A DNA stretch of 64,000 bases. Source: Terriglobus tenax (GTDB lineage Bacteria > Acidobacteriota > Terriglobia > Terriglobales > Acidobacteriaceae). Where the stretch lies: the NCBI RefSeq assembly GCF_025685395.1, contig NZ_JAGSYA010000004.1:1736001-1800000 (forward strand), in the 5' to 3' direction. This document shows, one piece after another, positions 43,640-52,788 of this stretch. Position 1 is the stretch's first letter. Each line of letters begins with the position of its first letter. A model generated the notes under the pieces. The model was given only the letters and a program-made list of their open reading frames with translations. It ran no database searches and had not been told where the DNA came from. The translations under genes and the position numbers were made by a program.

Positions 43640-45004
43640 CTATCCCGCCTTACGACGGGATAGCCGTTCTGCCCGTGCCGCTGCAGCAGCCGACTGTCGC
43701 CACTCTTCTGGTAGATGTGGCTTGGTCGCGAGCAGAATCTGGTACGCGGCGGTGCGGTCTGCCGCGGAAAGCTTTTCGAATGCGGGCGACTGATCTTCGC
43801 CGCTCAACACCTGGTATAGGCGGTGATAGACATAGCTCTTCGCCTCCGCAGGCAACTGGTCAAACTGGTCAGAGTAGATGAGGTAGCTGACCGGATAGCG
43901 GAAGAGGCGTGTCTTCAGGTCGAACTCCCGCAGGGAGCGTCCTTTGCGATCGCGCAGGCCGGTTGCTGCAAAGCTGCGCGCATAGCTGTTGTTTCCGCTC
44001 ACCGCTGCCGGCAGTGGAGCCTCATTGGCAAAGAGCAGATACTTCACCAGCTCTTCCGCGGGCTTTTCAAATTTCGCGCGTTCTTCCGGCGTCAGCGGCG
44101 TGTTGGCATCGCCGCTTTTTGCATGGTCGAAGAGCGCGATGCGCGTCTTGTAATTCGTCAGCGTAATCAGGTTGTGTGCCTGCGTCTGGTGCGCCAGCAC
44201 CAGGTGCGCGACGATGTCGCTATCCGGGTTCAGATACTCGGCTTTTACAAAGCGCTGCTCTATCGGTTGCAGGCTCTGGTCAGGATCGCCATGCGGCCCG
44301 TTCGCGCTTCCATAACCCGCTGGCATGACCGCATTGCCCATGGTGTGTTCTTTGCCGGCCGCACCGGTCACATACCATCCGCCCCAGCGCTTGCTGATCG
44401 GCGTCTCCTGCCCGGTTACGGAGGAGTCAGTCGAGTTCGCCAGCGTGCCCGTCGGTGAAGGGTAGATGGACCGCACCAGCACACCGGGCACATTGCGCGT
44501 ACCAGGAGCGATGTGGCACTGCGTGCAGTCAAGCTCAGCCCGCTCAAACTTGGGGTGTTCGGACTTGTTCGCATCCAGCAGATAAAACGCCGCACCCTGG
44601 TTCGGGTCAAACGAGATGATCTCCAGCGCCTTGCCTTCATGCACAAAACCAACATAGACATCGTCATTGAAGTACAGCGCTCGCGGATGCTCCGGCGAGA
44701 TCTTCTTGTACTGGAAGCTGGTCTTCGAGAAGACAAGCGTCTGCGAATCCTGCGAGATATGCAGCGCTTTCAGAACAGCGGGAAGATAGCCGAGACGCTC
44801 GTCATAGGAGAACTTCACCGTGCCGTCTTCAAGCTGCTTCTCGAGCTCGGCCACGGGATCATGCAGTTCATCCTGCAGATAGCGGATCGGTGCTTCGCTG
44901 TACGGGATGTATCCCTGGCGCTTCACGGCGATCTGGCCGTGCACACCGGCAGCAAACAAAGCAATCGTAAACAACACGGCAAAAGGCCGACGCAGACGGG
45001 CCAT
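43640..45004 (-). CDS. Exported mono-haem cytochrome c-like protein
   Basis: 454 residues from ATG 45004 (AAAGG 7 nt upstream), preferred to 45097. Signal peptide ends near VHGQ. One haem-binding motif C160-TQ-C163-H164; the methionine-bearing distal side cannot be fixed. The remainder is helical with no second CxxCH, and the protein is far longer than simple cytochromes c, so it has an extra domain I do not recognise. Probably periplasmic. Cotranscription with the thioredoxin-fold gene is likely. Confidence 0.7.
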   Translation of the reverse strand: MARLRRPFAVLFTIALFAAGVHGQIAVKRQGYIPYSEAPIRYLQDELHDPVAELEKQLEDGTVKFSYDERLGYLPAVLKALHISQDSQTLVFSKTSFQYKKISPEHPRALYFNDDVYVGFVHEGKALEIISFDPNQGAAFYLLDANKSEHPKFERAELDCTQCHIAPGTRNVPGVLVRSIYPSPTGTLANSTDSSVTGQETPISKRWGGWYVTGAAGKEHTMGNAVMPAGYGSANGPHGDPDQSLQPIEQRFVKAEYLNPDSDIVAHLVLAHQTQAHNLITLTNYKTRIALFDHAKSGDANTPLTPEERAKFEKPAEELVKYLLFANEAPLPAAVSGNNSYARSFAATGLRDRKGRSLREFDLKTRLFRYPVSYLIYSDQFDQLPAEAKSYVYHRLYQVLSGEDQSPAFEKLSAADRTAAYQILLATKPHLPEEWRQSAAAAARAERLSRRKAG

Positions 45005-45473
45005 ACCAATGACCTTTCCTGGGCCATGCGCGCAAACATGCGCAACAAGGCACCGGAAGAGAACGCAATACGGCGGAACACAACGGTTCCAGCACAAAGC
45101 GCTTTAGGTTGTCAGAGGATGGTCAACAGCGGCGAAGAGTCATACAGCACCCACATGCCCCGTTGACCCGGGAAAAGCTATCGAGGGCAGCAACAACCAC
45201 GGAGCTTGGCAGCCGTGGGCAACACACGTGCAGCGGCGTAGAACTGTGCGTTCCGGCCTGCGTGCATCACGTTGCTGAGAAAATCGTTCTTCATACGGCT
45301 GTGTTGTCTATTATGCACGACTGAAAAAATCGTGCAAGTGTTTTGCTGCTTCCGGACCTTTGCCTTCTCGGACCGCAACCATGCGAAGTGGAGAAATCCG
45401 CATACAAACTGAATACCGGTTTCTCCACTCCGCATGACAAACAAATGTCCGCTTTTGGCTGAAATAACGGGAC
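45005..45473. other. Intergenic region, no gene recognised
   Basis: About 470 bp between two minus-strand genes. Open frames here are short and lack ribosome sites. It should contain the promoter of the cytochrome/thioredoxin-fold unit. An AT-rich patch around 45300-45350 is the likeliest place. Confidence 0.35.
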
Positions 45474-46661
45474 TTAACAACGGAAGGCATCTTCCAGATG
45501 CGGGTACGGATGCGCCATCGCATTCACTTTTCCCGCTGGGTCTTTCATCACATCGACAAACGCCGTCTGAAAGCTCTCCATTTCTTTCATGCTTCCAACG
45601 GAGACACGGGACCATGTCGGCATGCTGGCCCAGCTACGGCCAATGATCACGCTCTTGTTTGCGAAAGAGGCAGCGGCCAGCCTGCCATCGCGTTTCATGT
45701 CCACGAGGAAATGATTCGCCTGGGATGGCGAAAACGCATAGCCCTGCTTGGAGAGAAACTCGAACGTCATGTCGCGCGCATCGGCGTTAGCTTTCTTGCG
45801 CAGCAGCACAAGGTCCTTGTCGAAGAGCATCGTCTTCGCGCACTGAATCGCCGTCGTCGCCATGGAGTTCACGCCGTAGTGCAGCAGCTTCTCCATCAGG
45901 TCAGGCCGCGCCAGCGCATAACCAAAGCGCAGCCCGCCCATGGAGTAAATCTTTGAGAAGGTGCGGATGACAACAAGATCCTTGTCCTTCGCCACCAGGT
46001 CAATCACGCTCTCCGCATCACTGAAGTGGATGTACGCTTCATCCACCAGAACCACCGCTCCCTTGGGCTTGTTCTCCAGTACCCACTCAATGTCACTGCG
46101 CTTCACAATGGCGCCTGTCGGGTTGTTCGGATTACAGATGTAGATCAGACCCGCGTTCGGGTCTGCCGCAACCATCGCCTTCACGTCATAGCTGAAATCG
46201 GCCTTCAACGGAACCTTGTGGACCTTCGCACCCATGGCATCGGCGGCACGCCAGGCAGATTCAAAGGTGGGATCCGCGGTCACCAGGCTCTTAGCCGGTC
46301 CGGTAAAGGCCATGGTGGTAAAGCGCAGCGGCTCACTGGAGCCCGCGTAGATAGTGGCATAGCCCGGCTTCAGGCCGTGATACGCCGCAAGCTCGCCGGT
46401 GAACTTCGTTGTCTCTGCCATGTAGTAACGATTGCCGTTGGCAGCCACAGCGTTCAGGGCTTTCAGCGCAGCGGGCGTAGGACCGCTCGGATACTCGTTG
46501 CCGTTGATCAGTACGAGGTTTGCTGGAACATCCATCAGGCCAGGGTTCGGCAGCGCGGCTCCAGACGCTGCGGCAAAAGCGGGACGGGCAAGGGCGACGC
46601 TTACAGGAAGCGCACCGCTCAACTGGATAAACCTGCGGCGGGACAGCGCGGACATGGACAT
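45474..46661 (-). CDS. Second Tat-exported PLP-dependent aminotransferase
   Basis: 395 residues from ATG 46661 (AAGGAG 8 nt upstream). Twin-arginine signal SRRRFIQLSG followed by a hydrophobic run to about residue 32. The core matches the gene at 40824 nearly segment by segment: YAGSSEPL, DPNAGLIYICNPNNPTG, VVLVDEAYIHFS, RTFSKIYSMGG (PLP Lys), and the closing SRVSVGSM. All catalytic residues are kept. The first paralogue has a longer Gly/Ala-rich linker behind the signal. The pair brackets the thioredoxin and cytochrome genes, so the four form a block of exported proteins. Confidence 0.75.
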   Translation of the reverse strand: MSMSALSRRRFIQLSGALPVSVALARPAFAAASGAALPNPGLMDVPANLVLINGNEYPSGPTPAALKALNAVAANGNRYYMAETTKFTGELAAYHGLKPGYATIYAGSSEPLRFTTMAFTGPAKSLVTADPTFESAWRAADAMGAKVHKVPLKADFSYDVKAMVAADPNAGLIYICNPNNPTGAIVKRSDIEWVLENKPKGAVVLVDEAYIHFSDAESVIDLVAKDKDLVVIRTFSKIYSMGGLRFGYALARPDLMEKLLHYGVNSMATTAIQCAKTMLFDKDLVLLRKKANADARDMTFEFLSKQGYAFSPSQANHFLVDMKRDGRLAAASFANKSVIIGRSWASMPTWSRVSVGSMKEMESFQTAFVDVMKDPAGKVNAMAHPYPHLEDAFRC

Positions 46662-46864
46662 ACAGCACACTCCTTCTCGGATGGAGAGAGATAGGCGCAT
46701 GCGCTGCAAAGCGGCGCATGAACGCCTCACTGCAAAAGCCGTGCTACAGAACTTGGATTTTTCAGGAACCCACGGGCAGACGGATGGCCCGTGCGCTTAT
46801 TCTGCGCCGCGTCCGGCGCTGTGTCCAGCCCGGCACCAGAGAATTCCGATGCCGGGCCAAATCA

Positions 46865-47812
46865 CTAGAGCGCGCTCGCCTTGCAGAGCTTCACTTTGTC
46901 ATCCTGGTGCAACTTCAATTCAGCAGCTGCCAGCACATCCCGCAACTGATCCAGTTTGGTAGCGCTTACAATCGGCGCGGTCACCGTACGGCGGCTCAGC
47001 AGCCATGCCAGCGCAACCGTCGCCTGCTTCGCTCCCGTGCTTTCTGACACCTCAGCCAGGGCCTTCAGAATGCGCTCGCCGCGCTCGTCAAAATACTTGG
47101 TCACATAGCCGGACCGCGCCATGCCTTCGGCATCTTCCTTCGTCTTGTACTTCCCGGTCAAAAATCCGGCAGCCAGAGAGAAGTAAGGAATCACGCCGAT
47201 CTCGTGCTTATCTACAACCGGCTCAATGTCCTCTTCGTAGTCCTTGCGGACCACCAGGTTGTAGTGCGGCTGGATGGATTCATAGCGCGGGAAGCCGTTC
47301 TGCTTGGCGATATCGAGCGCAACCGCAAGGCGCTTGCCGGTGTAGTTGGACGCACCGATCGCACGCACCTTGCCCGCCTGCACCAGCGATGCAAACGCGC
47401 CCAGCGTCTCTTCCAGTGGAGTATCCACATCGTCCGTGTGAGCCTGGTACAGGTCGATATAGTCCGTCTGCAGGCGCCGTAGCGATTTATCAACCGCTTC
47501 CAGAATGCGCGCTTTCTTCAGCCCTTTGCCCTCGGCCACTTCCATACCGACCTTGGTGGCCAGAATCACCTTGTCGCGCTTTCCGCTTCGCGCAAACCAG
47601 TTGCCAATAATCGTTTCGCTCTCACCGCCCGTGTGGCCCGGCACCCAGCGCGAATACACATCCGCCGTATCCACAAAGTTGAAGCCGCGCTCTACAAGGG
47701 CGTCCAGAATCTCGAAAGACCGTGCTTCATCCGCGGTCCAACCAAACACATTGCCGCCCAGGCAAATGGGCGAAACCATCAGACCGGAGCGGCCAAGCTG
47801 CCTCTTCTCCAT
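46865..47812 (-). CDS. Aldo/keto reductase
   Basis: 315 residues. The catalytic tetrad is visible: Asp and Tyr in NFVDTADVYS, Lys in ILATKVG, His in YQAHTDD. A C-terminal NADPH-binding segment (APIVSATKLDQLRD) is present. These enzymes reduce aldehydes and ketones with NADPH in the cytoplasm. The ribosome site AAGGAG includes the stop codon of the rhomboid-like gene just upstream (gap 11 bp), so the two are coupled. Substrate unknown. Confidence 0.85.
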   Translation of the reverse strand: MEKRQLGRSGLMVSPICLGGNVFGWTADEARSFEILDALVERGFNFVDTADVYSRWVPGHTGGESETIIGNWFARSGKRDKVILATKVGMEVAEGKGLKKARILEAVDKSLRRLQTDYIDLYQAHTDDVDTPLEETLGAFASLVQAGKVRAIGASNYTGKRLAVALDIAKQNGFPRYESIQPHYNLVVRKDYEEDIEPVVDKHEIGVIPYFSLAAGFLTGKYKTKEDAEGMARSGYVTKYFDERGERILKALAEVSESTGAKQATVALAWLLSRRTVTAPIVSATKLDQLRDVLAAAELKLHQDDKVKLCKASAL

Positions 47813-47823
47813 CCAGACTCTCC

Positions 47824-48651
47824 TTAGTTCATCCAGCTTTTGTCTTTGGGGTTGCGGCGTTCGTCCTCAGGAGCGATGTAGCGGCCCTCTTCGTCGAACT
47901 TCACAACGCGGTTCTGTTTGCGCATATAGACCTCGAACTTGCGCGCGGCCCGGCGGCGCTTCCAGCGGTAGTAGCCATTTCGCAAGCCGAAATAACGTTC
48001 GCTTGCGCCGTAGGCCAGTCCTCGCGTGGGCGAAAACCTGAAGTAGAGCCATCCGCACAGCGCACCGCACACCTCAGCCAGCGCGCCAAGCCGGTCGCCA
48101 CCCTGGATCACAATCGCCACCTGCAGCAGGATGAAGACCGTAACCGCATACTTCGCCTTCATCCGGATGACGAAGAAGACGTACATCTCGCTGTCGCCCA
48201 TCAGGGAGGCGAAGGCCGTCATCAGGCCCATCAAGGCAGCCCACGGACCGGCTGCCACCAGGTCGGGGCGAAGTCCGAAGATGTGGGTGTACGTAATTGC
48301 CGAAGCAAGCAGGCCAGCACCCACCGCCGTAAACAGATAAAGCTCCACCAGACGGCGGCTGCCAAAGGTGCCTTCCATCCACACGCCCAGGAACCACAGC
48401 GACAGCATGGCAAACGCCATGTTCAGGAAGCCGACCGGGAAGAAAACAAAGGTCACCAGCTTCCAGACAAGGCCATGGAAGACGCTCTGCGGCACCAGCA
48501 CCGTATAGCCGGCCAGCAGTCCATAGAACGAGGGCGCTGCCCAGCCCAACACGGCAAAGCCGAAGAAGGCTGCCAGGTGGATGAGGATGAGCTTGCGGGT
48601 TGCTCCGGAAAAATGGGGCAGGTTCAGCGTGATGGGGCTCGTGCTGCGCAT
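47824..48651 (-). CDS. Rhomboid-like membrane protein without catalytic residues
   Basis: 275 residues from ATG 48651 (GGAGG just upstream). Six hydrophobic segments with the rhomboid arrangement: a long first loop, LGVWMEGTFGSRRLVELYLF (the WR-type region), and AAGPWAALMGLMTAFASL in place of the active-site GxSG helix. The catalytic Ser position is not Ser, and the last helix (LAEVCGALCGWLYF) has no His where rhomboids have their catalytic His. So it should be an inactive relative (iRhom- or Derlin-like in principle) rather than a protease. The cytoplasmic C-terminus is strongly basic then acidic. Confidence 0.65.
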   Translation of the reverse strand: MRSTSPITLNLPHFSGATRKLILIHLAAFFGFAVLGWAAPSFYGLLAGYTVLVPQSVFHGLVWKLVTFVFFPVGFLNMAFAMLSLWFLGVWMEGTFGSRRLVELYLFTAVGAGLLASAITYTHIFGLRPDLVAAGPWAALMGLMTAFASLMGDSEMYVFFVIRMKAKYAVTVFILLQVAIVIQGGDRLGALAEVCGALCGWLYFRFSPTRGLAYGASERYFGLRNGYYRWKRRRAARKFEVYMRKQNRVVKFDEEGRYIAPEDERRNPKDKSWMN

Positions 48652-48772
48652 GCACCTCCATTTCAACACAGTGGAGCAGCCGCTGTCTGAAGCCCGGGTT
48701 ACCCAAAGGAGTCTTGACGCCCACGGCGTGGCGCGGGAGACTAAGCCCGTTCCAGAAAAGGACATCTTTTGT

Positions 48773-48958
48773 ATGGCTACCTGTCCAGAGTGCGATAACC
48801 CCCTTGACCTTGAAGAAGATGCAATTGCCGAAAGCGAAACCCTGGAGTGCGACGAATGCGGCGCCGAACTGGAGGTGATTTCCCTTCACCCTATAGAGTT
48901 GCGAGCCATCAAATCAGAGGGTTACGACGAGGAAGAGACCTCCTACGATGAAGGCTGA
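48773..48958 (+). CDS. LysW-like amino-group carrier protein, solitary
   Basis: 61 residues from ATG 48773. N-terminal zinc-ribbon TCPECDNPLDLEED ... LECDECGAELEVISLHPIE is the LysW/ArgW pattern: two CPxC/CDxC knuckles, then the acidic linker. In LysW the protein ends in EDWGE and its terminal Glu is linked to alpha-aminoadipate or glutamate for lysine or arginine synthesis. Here the end is DEEETSYDEG, without EDWGE and with terminal Gly. No LysX, LysZ or other pathway gene is in the window. So a carrier role in this form is doubtful; it could be a zinc-ribbon adaptor or have a different partner. Confidence 0.75.
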   Translation: MATCPECDNPLDLEEDAIAESETLECDECGAELEVISLHPIELRAIKSEGYDEEETSYDEG

Positions 48959-48997
48959 GATTGCCGCCAGCCGCATCTTTCGGCCAGCGGGCGTGTT

Positions 48998-49003
48998 TAT
49001 ACT
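48998..49003 (+). promoter_or_regulatory. Putative -10 box (TATACT) of a leaderless transcript
   Basis: TATACT stands exactly 7 nt before ATG 49011. No Shine-Dalgarno is present between them, and the gene has a clean signal peptide starting there. Confidence 0.5.
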
Positions 49004-49010
49004 CAGTACT

Positions 49011-49373
49011 ATGCGTTGCACTGGTCTACTTCGCCTTGTATTTGCCGTCGGCCTCACCGCCGCAGTGGCGCTTCCTGTTACCGCACCGATGGCTGCCGTA
49101 GCACAGCAGAAGCAGCGTACGGTCGAAGGTAAGGTCATCAACGGTTCGGACGCTTCCCTCAAAGGAGCCGTCGTCTATCTGAAGGACACTCGCACGCAGT
49201 CGGTGAAGAGCTTTATCACCAGCGAGGACGGAGCCTACCGCTTCGGTCAGCTCTCGCAAAACACCGACTACGAACTCTGGGCCGTCCATGACGGCAAGAA
49301 GAGCGGCACCAAGACCGTCAGCTCTTTCGACAGCAAGAACGCCTTCCAGATCAACCTGAAGGTCAACGACTAA
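49011..49373 (+). CDS. Secreted carboxypeptidase-regulatory-like domain protein
   Basis: 120 residues from ATG 49011; the in-frame ATG at 48948 overlaps the LysW stop and would bury the signal peptide. Signal peptide ends near AVAQQ. The rest is one carboxypeptidase-regulatory-like beta-sandwich: VEGKVINGSDASLKGAVVYL, SVKSFITSEDGAYRFGQL, YELWAVHDG. Similar single domains appear at the N-terminus of the TonB receptors here. Probably an extracytoplasmic binding or structural protein; function unknown. Confidence 0.7.
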   Translation: MRCTGLLRLVFAVGLTAAVALPVTAPMAAVAQQKQRTVEGKVINGSDASLKGAVVYLKDTRTQSVKSFITSEDGAYRFGQLSQNTDYELWAVHDGKKSGTKTVSSFDSKNAFQINLKVND

Positions 49374-49391
49374 GTTTCTGTTCGCTTCAAA

Positions 49392-49424
49392 GGAAAAAGC
49401 CCCGCTGCCGGCGGGGCTTTTTCC
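49392..49424. terminator. Bidirectional terminator
   Basis: GGAAAAAGCCCCGC (49392-49405) pairs perfectly with 49411-49424 around 5 nt. The A- and T-rich ends serve as U-run in both directions, between two convergent genes. Confidence 0.9.
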
Positions 49425-49438
49425 TTGCCCGGGAAGCA

Positions 49439-51487
49439 TTACTTCCGGCGTAGCCCCTGCTGCCGCAGTGACTTGATGAAGAGCCCGCCCACAACGGAGC
49501 GCGCCTGGAAGCTCTCCTGCTTGCCGGTCTTCGTGTCATACCAGTCCGTCAGCGGAACACGCGTCGGGGTTTCATCCAGCCACTTGCCCAGCGGGTCGAC
49601 CAGCATGCGGAAGGTCGCCTCATCGTCGGCCAGTGTGGCCGTCCACAGCTCCCAGTCCAGTTTGGTGTAGTCCTTCCGGCTATCCAGCGGCAGGCCGTAC
49701 TGGTTCAGCTTCGTCTTGTAGTACGCCAGTTCGGTGTTCTTGACCGATGCCGGAAACAGCTTCAGATCCAGCAGATCGTCCCACACCAGGTTGTACTTCT
49801 GGCTCCAGGTGTTAGCGGCGTCGAAGGCCAGCTTGTAGTGGTCGCCTTCTTTGGCAAGGTCGATCCACTTCTTCGCCATCTCCTTCGAAGCTGTCGTGTA
49901 CTCCTTCGCCAGCTTCTCGTCGCCTACGCCTTTCGCCATCTCGGCAAAGGCGCCCAGCGCATCAATCGCCTTGATGGAGAGGTTCGCGTTATGCGCCAGA
50001 TGACCGGCGAAATCGTCGGTCGAGAGCTGGTTTTCCGGGTCCAACCCCTTGTCCTTCAGATATGCCGCCCACTTCACCAGCAGCGGCCAGTACTGCTTGG
50101 CAAAGTGCCAGTCCCCTTGCGCGCGGCCCATGGCGGCAATCATCAACAGCATGTTGCCGCTCTCCTCTACGGGCATCTGGTTCTCTTCCGTCTGCTCGCC
50201 GCCGCCATACACCTGCCCATTGGCCAGCGGATAGGTCCCCAGGTCGTGCGGAGCGAACGGAAACTTCCAGCGCGGCAGAGCAGAGTATTCCATCACCGGC
50301 TTCAACTGCGCCTCCAGCAAAGCAGGGTTGAAGTAAAGGAAGAACGGCGACGACGGATAGAGCACATCGACCGTGGCAATGCAGCCGTTGGAGAAGTTCT
50401 CCTTCGGAAACTGCAACGGCGCGCCATCCAGGTCCGCCGCCAGCCCATTCGCTGCCAGCGCCTGCCGGAAGGCCAGTGTGGCCAGCCGCGCGTAGACCGG
50501 ACCTCCATCTTTCTCCAGCTTCGCCGCAAGCTGCTTGTCGAAGGCATCTGACTTCGACACCACGGCGGCGTAGTCCTTCATTGACTCGGTCAGCATGACC
50601 TGCACCGTTTTGCCATTGCGCGCCCAGTAAGGCTTCAGGCTGCGGTTCAGATACTCGATCACCAGCGGCTGCGTAAAGGCCAGCCCCACGTGCCGCTCCA
50701 CCGGCGTCGATCCGTTCACCTGCAGCTTCATGGCAACCGCCAGTTGCGGTGCGCGATTGGCCGCGCGCGGCTGGTCCAGGTCATCGTCCTGCGGAATGCT
50801 CCCGCTCTTCAGAAACTCCGCCGCACTGTCAACCCCGGTCGAGGTGGAAGCCTGCTGCTCCGGCGGCACAATCAGGTGGAAATAGCCCCAGTCGGCGCGC
50901 AGATTATCGCCCGCCCTGGCCAGCGCACGCTGCTCGGTAGAGCCAACGCTCAGCACCTCCATGCCACCCACACGGCTGCGCTTCCAGGCCACCTGCTGGT
51001 CGCCGGTATCCACCGCAATACGTGCATCCACACCAAGGTAAAGCTCCACCGTATGCGGCTTTCCATCGGTCGCAGCCACATGCCATGTCAGATACGTGAC
51101 CGGCCGCGCCATCAACTCAAGGTCCGTAGGAATGCTGGGCGACAGGAACTCCGCCTGCAAACGTACCCCCGCCGCCGCAAAGGTGTACTCGGTCTGCAAG
51201 GGAGTGACATGCAGGCCAGTCTGGTCCGCCGCCGTCACGGCGCCTGGGCTGCGGCCCATCCAGCGATACGGGACTCCGTCCACACGCAGGTAGCCGCGCA
51301 TAGGCATCTCCGTGCCGGTCCAGTGTTTCGTGTTCTGCTCGGTCAGCGTATCCGCCATCGACCACACACTGAAGTACGGGTCAAAGGCAATCAGCGGCGT
51401 AGCCGGGTTGCGTTCGTTCTGGGCAAAGATAGCAGGCGTCAGGGCGAGGGAAGCGGCAAGCGCCGCCGCGAGGGTCTTCAAAGCCAT
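49439..51487 (-). CDS. Secreted glutaminase-A-like protein (DUF4965/DUF5127/DUF1793)
   Basis: 682 residues. Signal peptide (1-22). The family pattern runs through the chain: PATPLIAFDPYFSVWSMADT at the start, YRWMGRSPGA, a beta-sandwich to about 300, then an alpha/alpha barrel with FSNGCIATVDVLYPSSPFFL, APHDLGTYPLANGQVYGGGE, EESGNMLLMIAA and STDDFAGHLAHNANLSIKAI. The fold resembles glycosidase barrels; the fungal namesake hydrolyses glutamine, but activity in bacteria is unproved. TACCCT lies 7 nt before the ATG, so a leaderless message is possible. Confidence 0.8.
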   Translation of the reverse strand: MALKTLAAALAASLALTPAIFAQNERNPATPLIAFDPYFSVWSMADTLTEQNTKHWTGTEMPMRGYLRVDGVPYRWMGRSPGAVTAADQTGLHVTPLQTEYTFAAAGVRLQAEFLSPSIPTDLELMARPVTYLTWHVAATDGKPHTVELYLGVDARIAVDTGDQQVAWKRSRVGGMEVLSVGSTEQRALARAGDNLRADWGYFHLIVPPEQQASTSTGVDSAAEFLKSGSIPQDDDLDQPRAANRAPQLAVAMKLQVNGSTPVERHVGLAFTQPLVIEYLNRSLKPYWARNGKTVQVMLTESMKDYAAVVSKSDAFDKQLAAKLEKDGGPVYARLATLAFRQALAANGLAADLDGAPLQFPKENFSNGCIATVDVLYPSSPFFLYFNPALLEAQLKPVMEYSALPRWKFPFAPHDLGTYPLANGQVYGGGEQTEENQMPVEESGNMLLMIAAMGRAQGDWHFAKQYWPLLVKWAAYLKDKGLDPENQLSTDDFAGHLAHNANLSIKAIDALGAFAEMAKGVGDEKLAKEYTTASKEMAKKWIDLAKEGDHYKLAFDAANTWSQKYNLVWDDLLDLKLFPASVKNTELAYYKTKLNQYGLPLDSRKDYTKLDWELWTATLADDEATFRMLVDPLGKWLDETPTRVPLTDWYDTKTGKQESFQARSVVGGLFIKSLRQQGLRRK

Positions 51488-51494
51488 GCCCAGC

Positions 51495-51500
51495 AGGGTA
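51495..51500 (-). promoter_or_regulatory. Putative -10 box (TACCCT) of the glutaminase-like gene
   Basis: On the minus strand TACCCT is followed by 7 nt and ATG 51487, without a ribosome site. Confidence 0.35.
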
Positions 51501-51634
51501 CAGCAGCCTTCCTATAGCTGACTATGGCGAAAAGCTTAGAAGGGTACGTACACGACTCGCCTGCGCCTCTCCGCAAACCTGCCTGTAACCGACGCTTCAT
51601 AGCTGCTTTCCCGATTTTTCGCATCTACACCAGC

Positions 51635-52723
51635 ATGACCCTGCGCGTCCCCCCACGTTCGATCGCGTGGGCCCTGCTCGCCCTTCTGGCCTGCGCCACA
51701 GCCTTCTGGCTGGGCCGTGTTGGCCGTTCCTACAACGCTCCGCCCGTGACTGACCACCGTGCCGGCACCATGCCCGCCACCGACGGCAAGGAACCCACGC
51801 GCCTGTACGCTCATAACCTTATCCTGCGCAAAGGCCCGCATTTCCGCGTTTACGTCCGCTGGATTCGCGGCGAGATGATGTCTACCCGCGAAGGCAAAAA
51901 CCCTTCTTTTGATCTGCCGGAGTCCTTCCTTCTGGAGATCGAGAAAGGTGTCATCAACGTAAAACTGGAGGACATCGCCGACTATCTGAACTCCGGCGAG
52001 ACCGGCAAAGCCCCGCTCACCAACATCAAAATCGAGAATAAAGACGGGCAGCTCGACATCCACGGCACCCTGCACAAGCTCCTGCCCCTGCCGGTCGAGA
52101 TCACCGGCAATGCCTTTCCCCTGTCCGATGGCCGCGTGAAGTTCCACATGAACAAGATCAGCGTTCTGAAGGTCCCCATGAAGGGGCTTCTGAAGGTCTT
52201 CCATGTCAACGCGGAGGACCTGGTGCCCAGCGCCGGTGTCGCGGGCGTCCAGGTGGCCGGCAACGACCTCTACCTGGACACGCAGCGTTTCCTTCCCCCA
52301 CCTCATATCCACGGTCAGATCACCAGCATCACGGCCACCGGGCAGGAGCTCATCGTCGTCTACGGCAAGGCTGACGCCGAGACCGATGAGCAGAAGCTGG
52401 CGCAGTGGCATAACTTCCTGCGCCTGGTGGGCGGCACCATCGACTTCGGCAAACTGACCATGCGCCAGGCCGACCTGACCATGATCGACGCCACCGACGA
52501 CCCCTGGTTCGAACTCGACCTGACCAACTACCAGGCACAGCTGGTCTACGGCAGCACGCGCATCACGGAGAAGGCAGGCATCGAGGTCTACATGCCCAAC
52601 CTGAAGAACCTGTCGCAGGAGAAGCGCAACGCCAAAGGAGTCACCGTGGACTGGCTGCGCAACCGCACCACCTCGCCTCCGCTGGAAGTACAGGAAGCCA
52701 AAGAGAAAGCCACGATGAAATAG
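51635..52723 (+). CDS. Membrane-anchored protein of unknown function
   Basis: 362 residues from ATG 51635; the longer frame from 51524 is less likely because its extra 37 residues precede the signal anchor. One N-terminal hydrophobic segment (AWALLALLACATAFWLG), the rest outside the cytoplasm. The chain alternates short strands: GVINVKLEDIADYLNSGET, LTNIKIENKDGQLDIHGTL, GRVKFHMNKISVLKVPMKG, with a run of similar elements that suggests an LmeA/AsmA-like (DUF2993) lipid-binding beta protein. That is an impression from pattern only. 65 bp before a monooxygenase gene. Confidence 0.5.
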   Translation: MTLRVPPRSIAWALLALLACATAFWLGRVGRSYNAPPVTDHRAGTMPATDGKEPTRLYAHNLILRKGPHFRVYVRWIRGEMMSTREGKNPSFDLPESFLLEIEKGVINVKLEDIADYLNSGETGKAPLTNIKIENKDGQLDIHGTLHKLLPLPVEITGNAFPLSDGRVKFHMNKISVLKVPMKGLLKVFHVNAEDLVPSAGVAGVQVAGNDLYLDTQRFLPPPHIHGQITSITATGQELIVVYGKADAETDEQKLAQWHNFLRLVGGTIDFGKLTMRQADLTMIDATDDPWFELDLTNYQAQLVYGSTRITEKAGIEVYMPNLKNLSQEKRNAKGVTVDWLRNRTTSPPLEVQEAKEKATMK

Positions 52724-52788
52724 CATGAAGTGAACGGAACGACGGCAGGCACAACGCCCGCCTCACCCGCTTCAGGAGAAAAGAAAGC

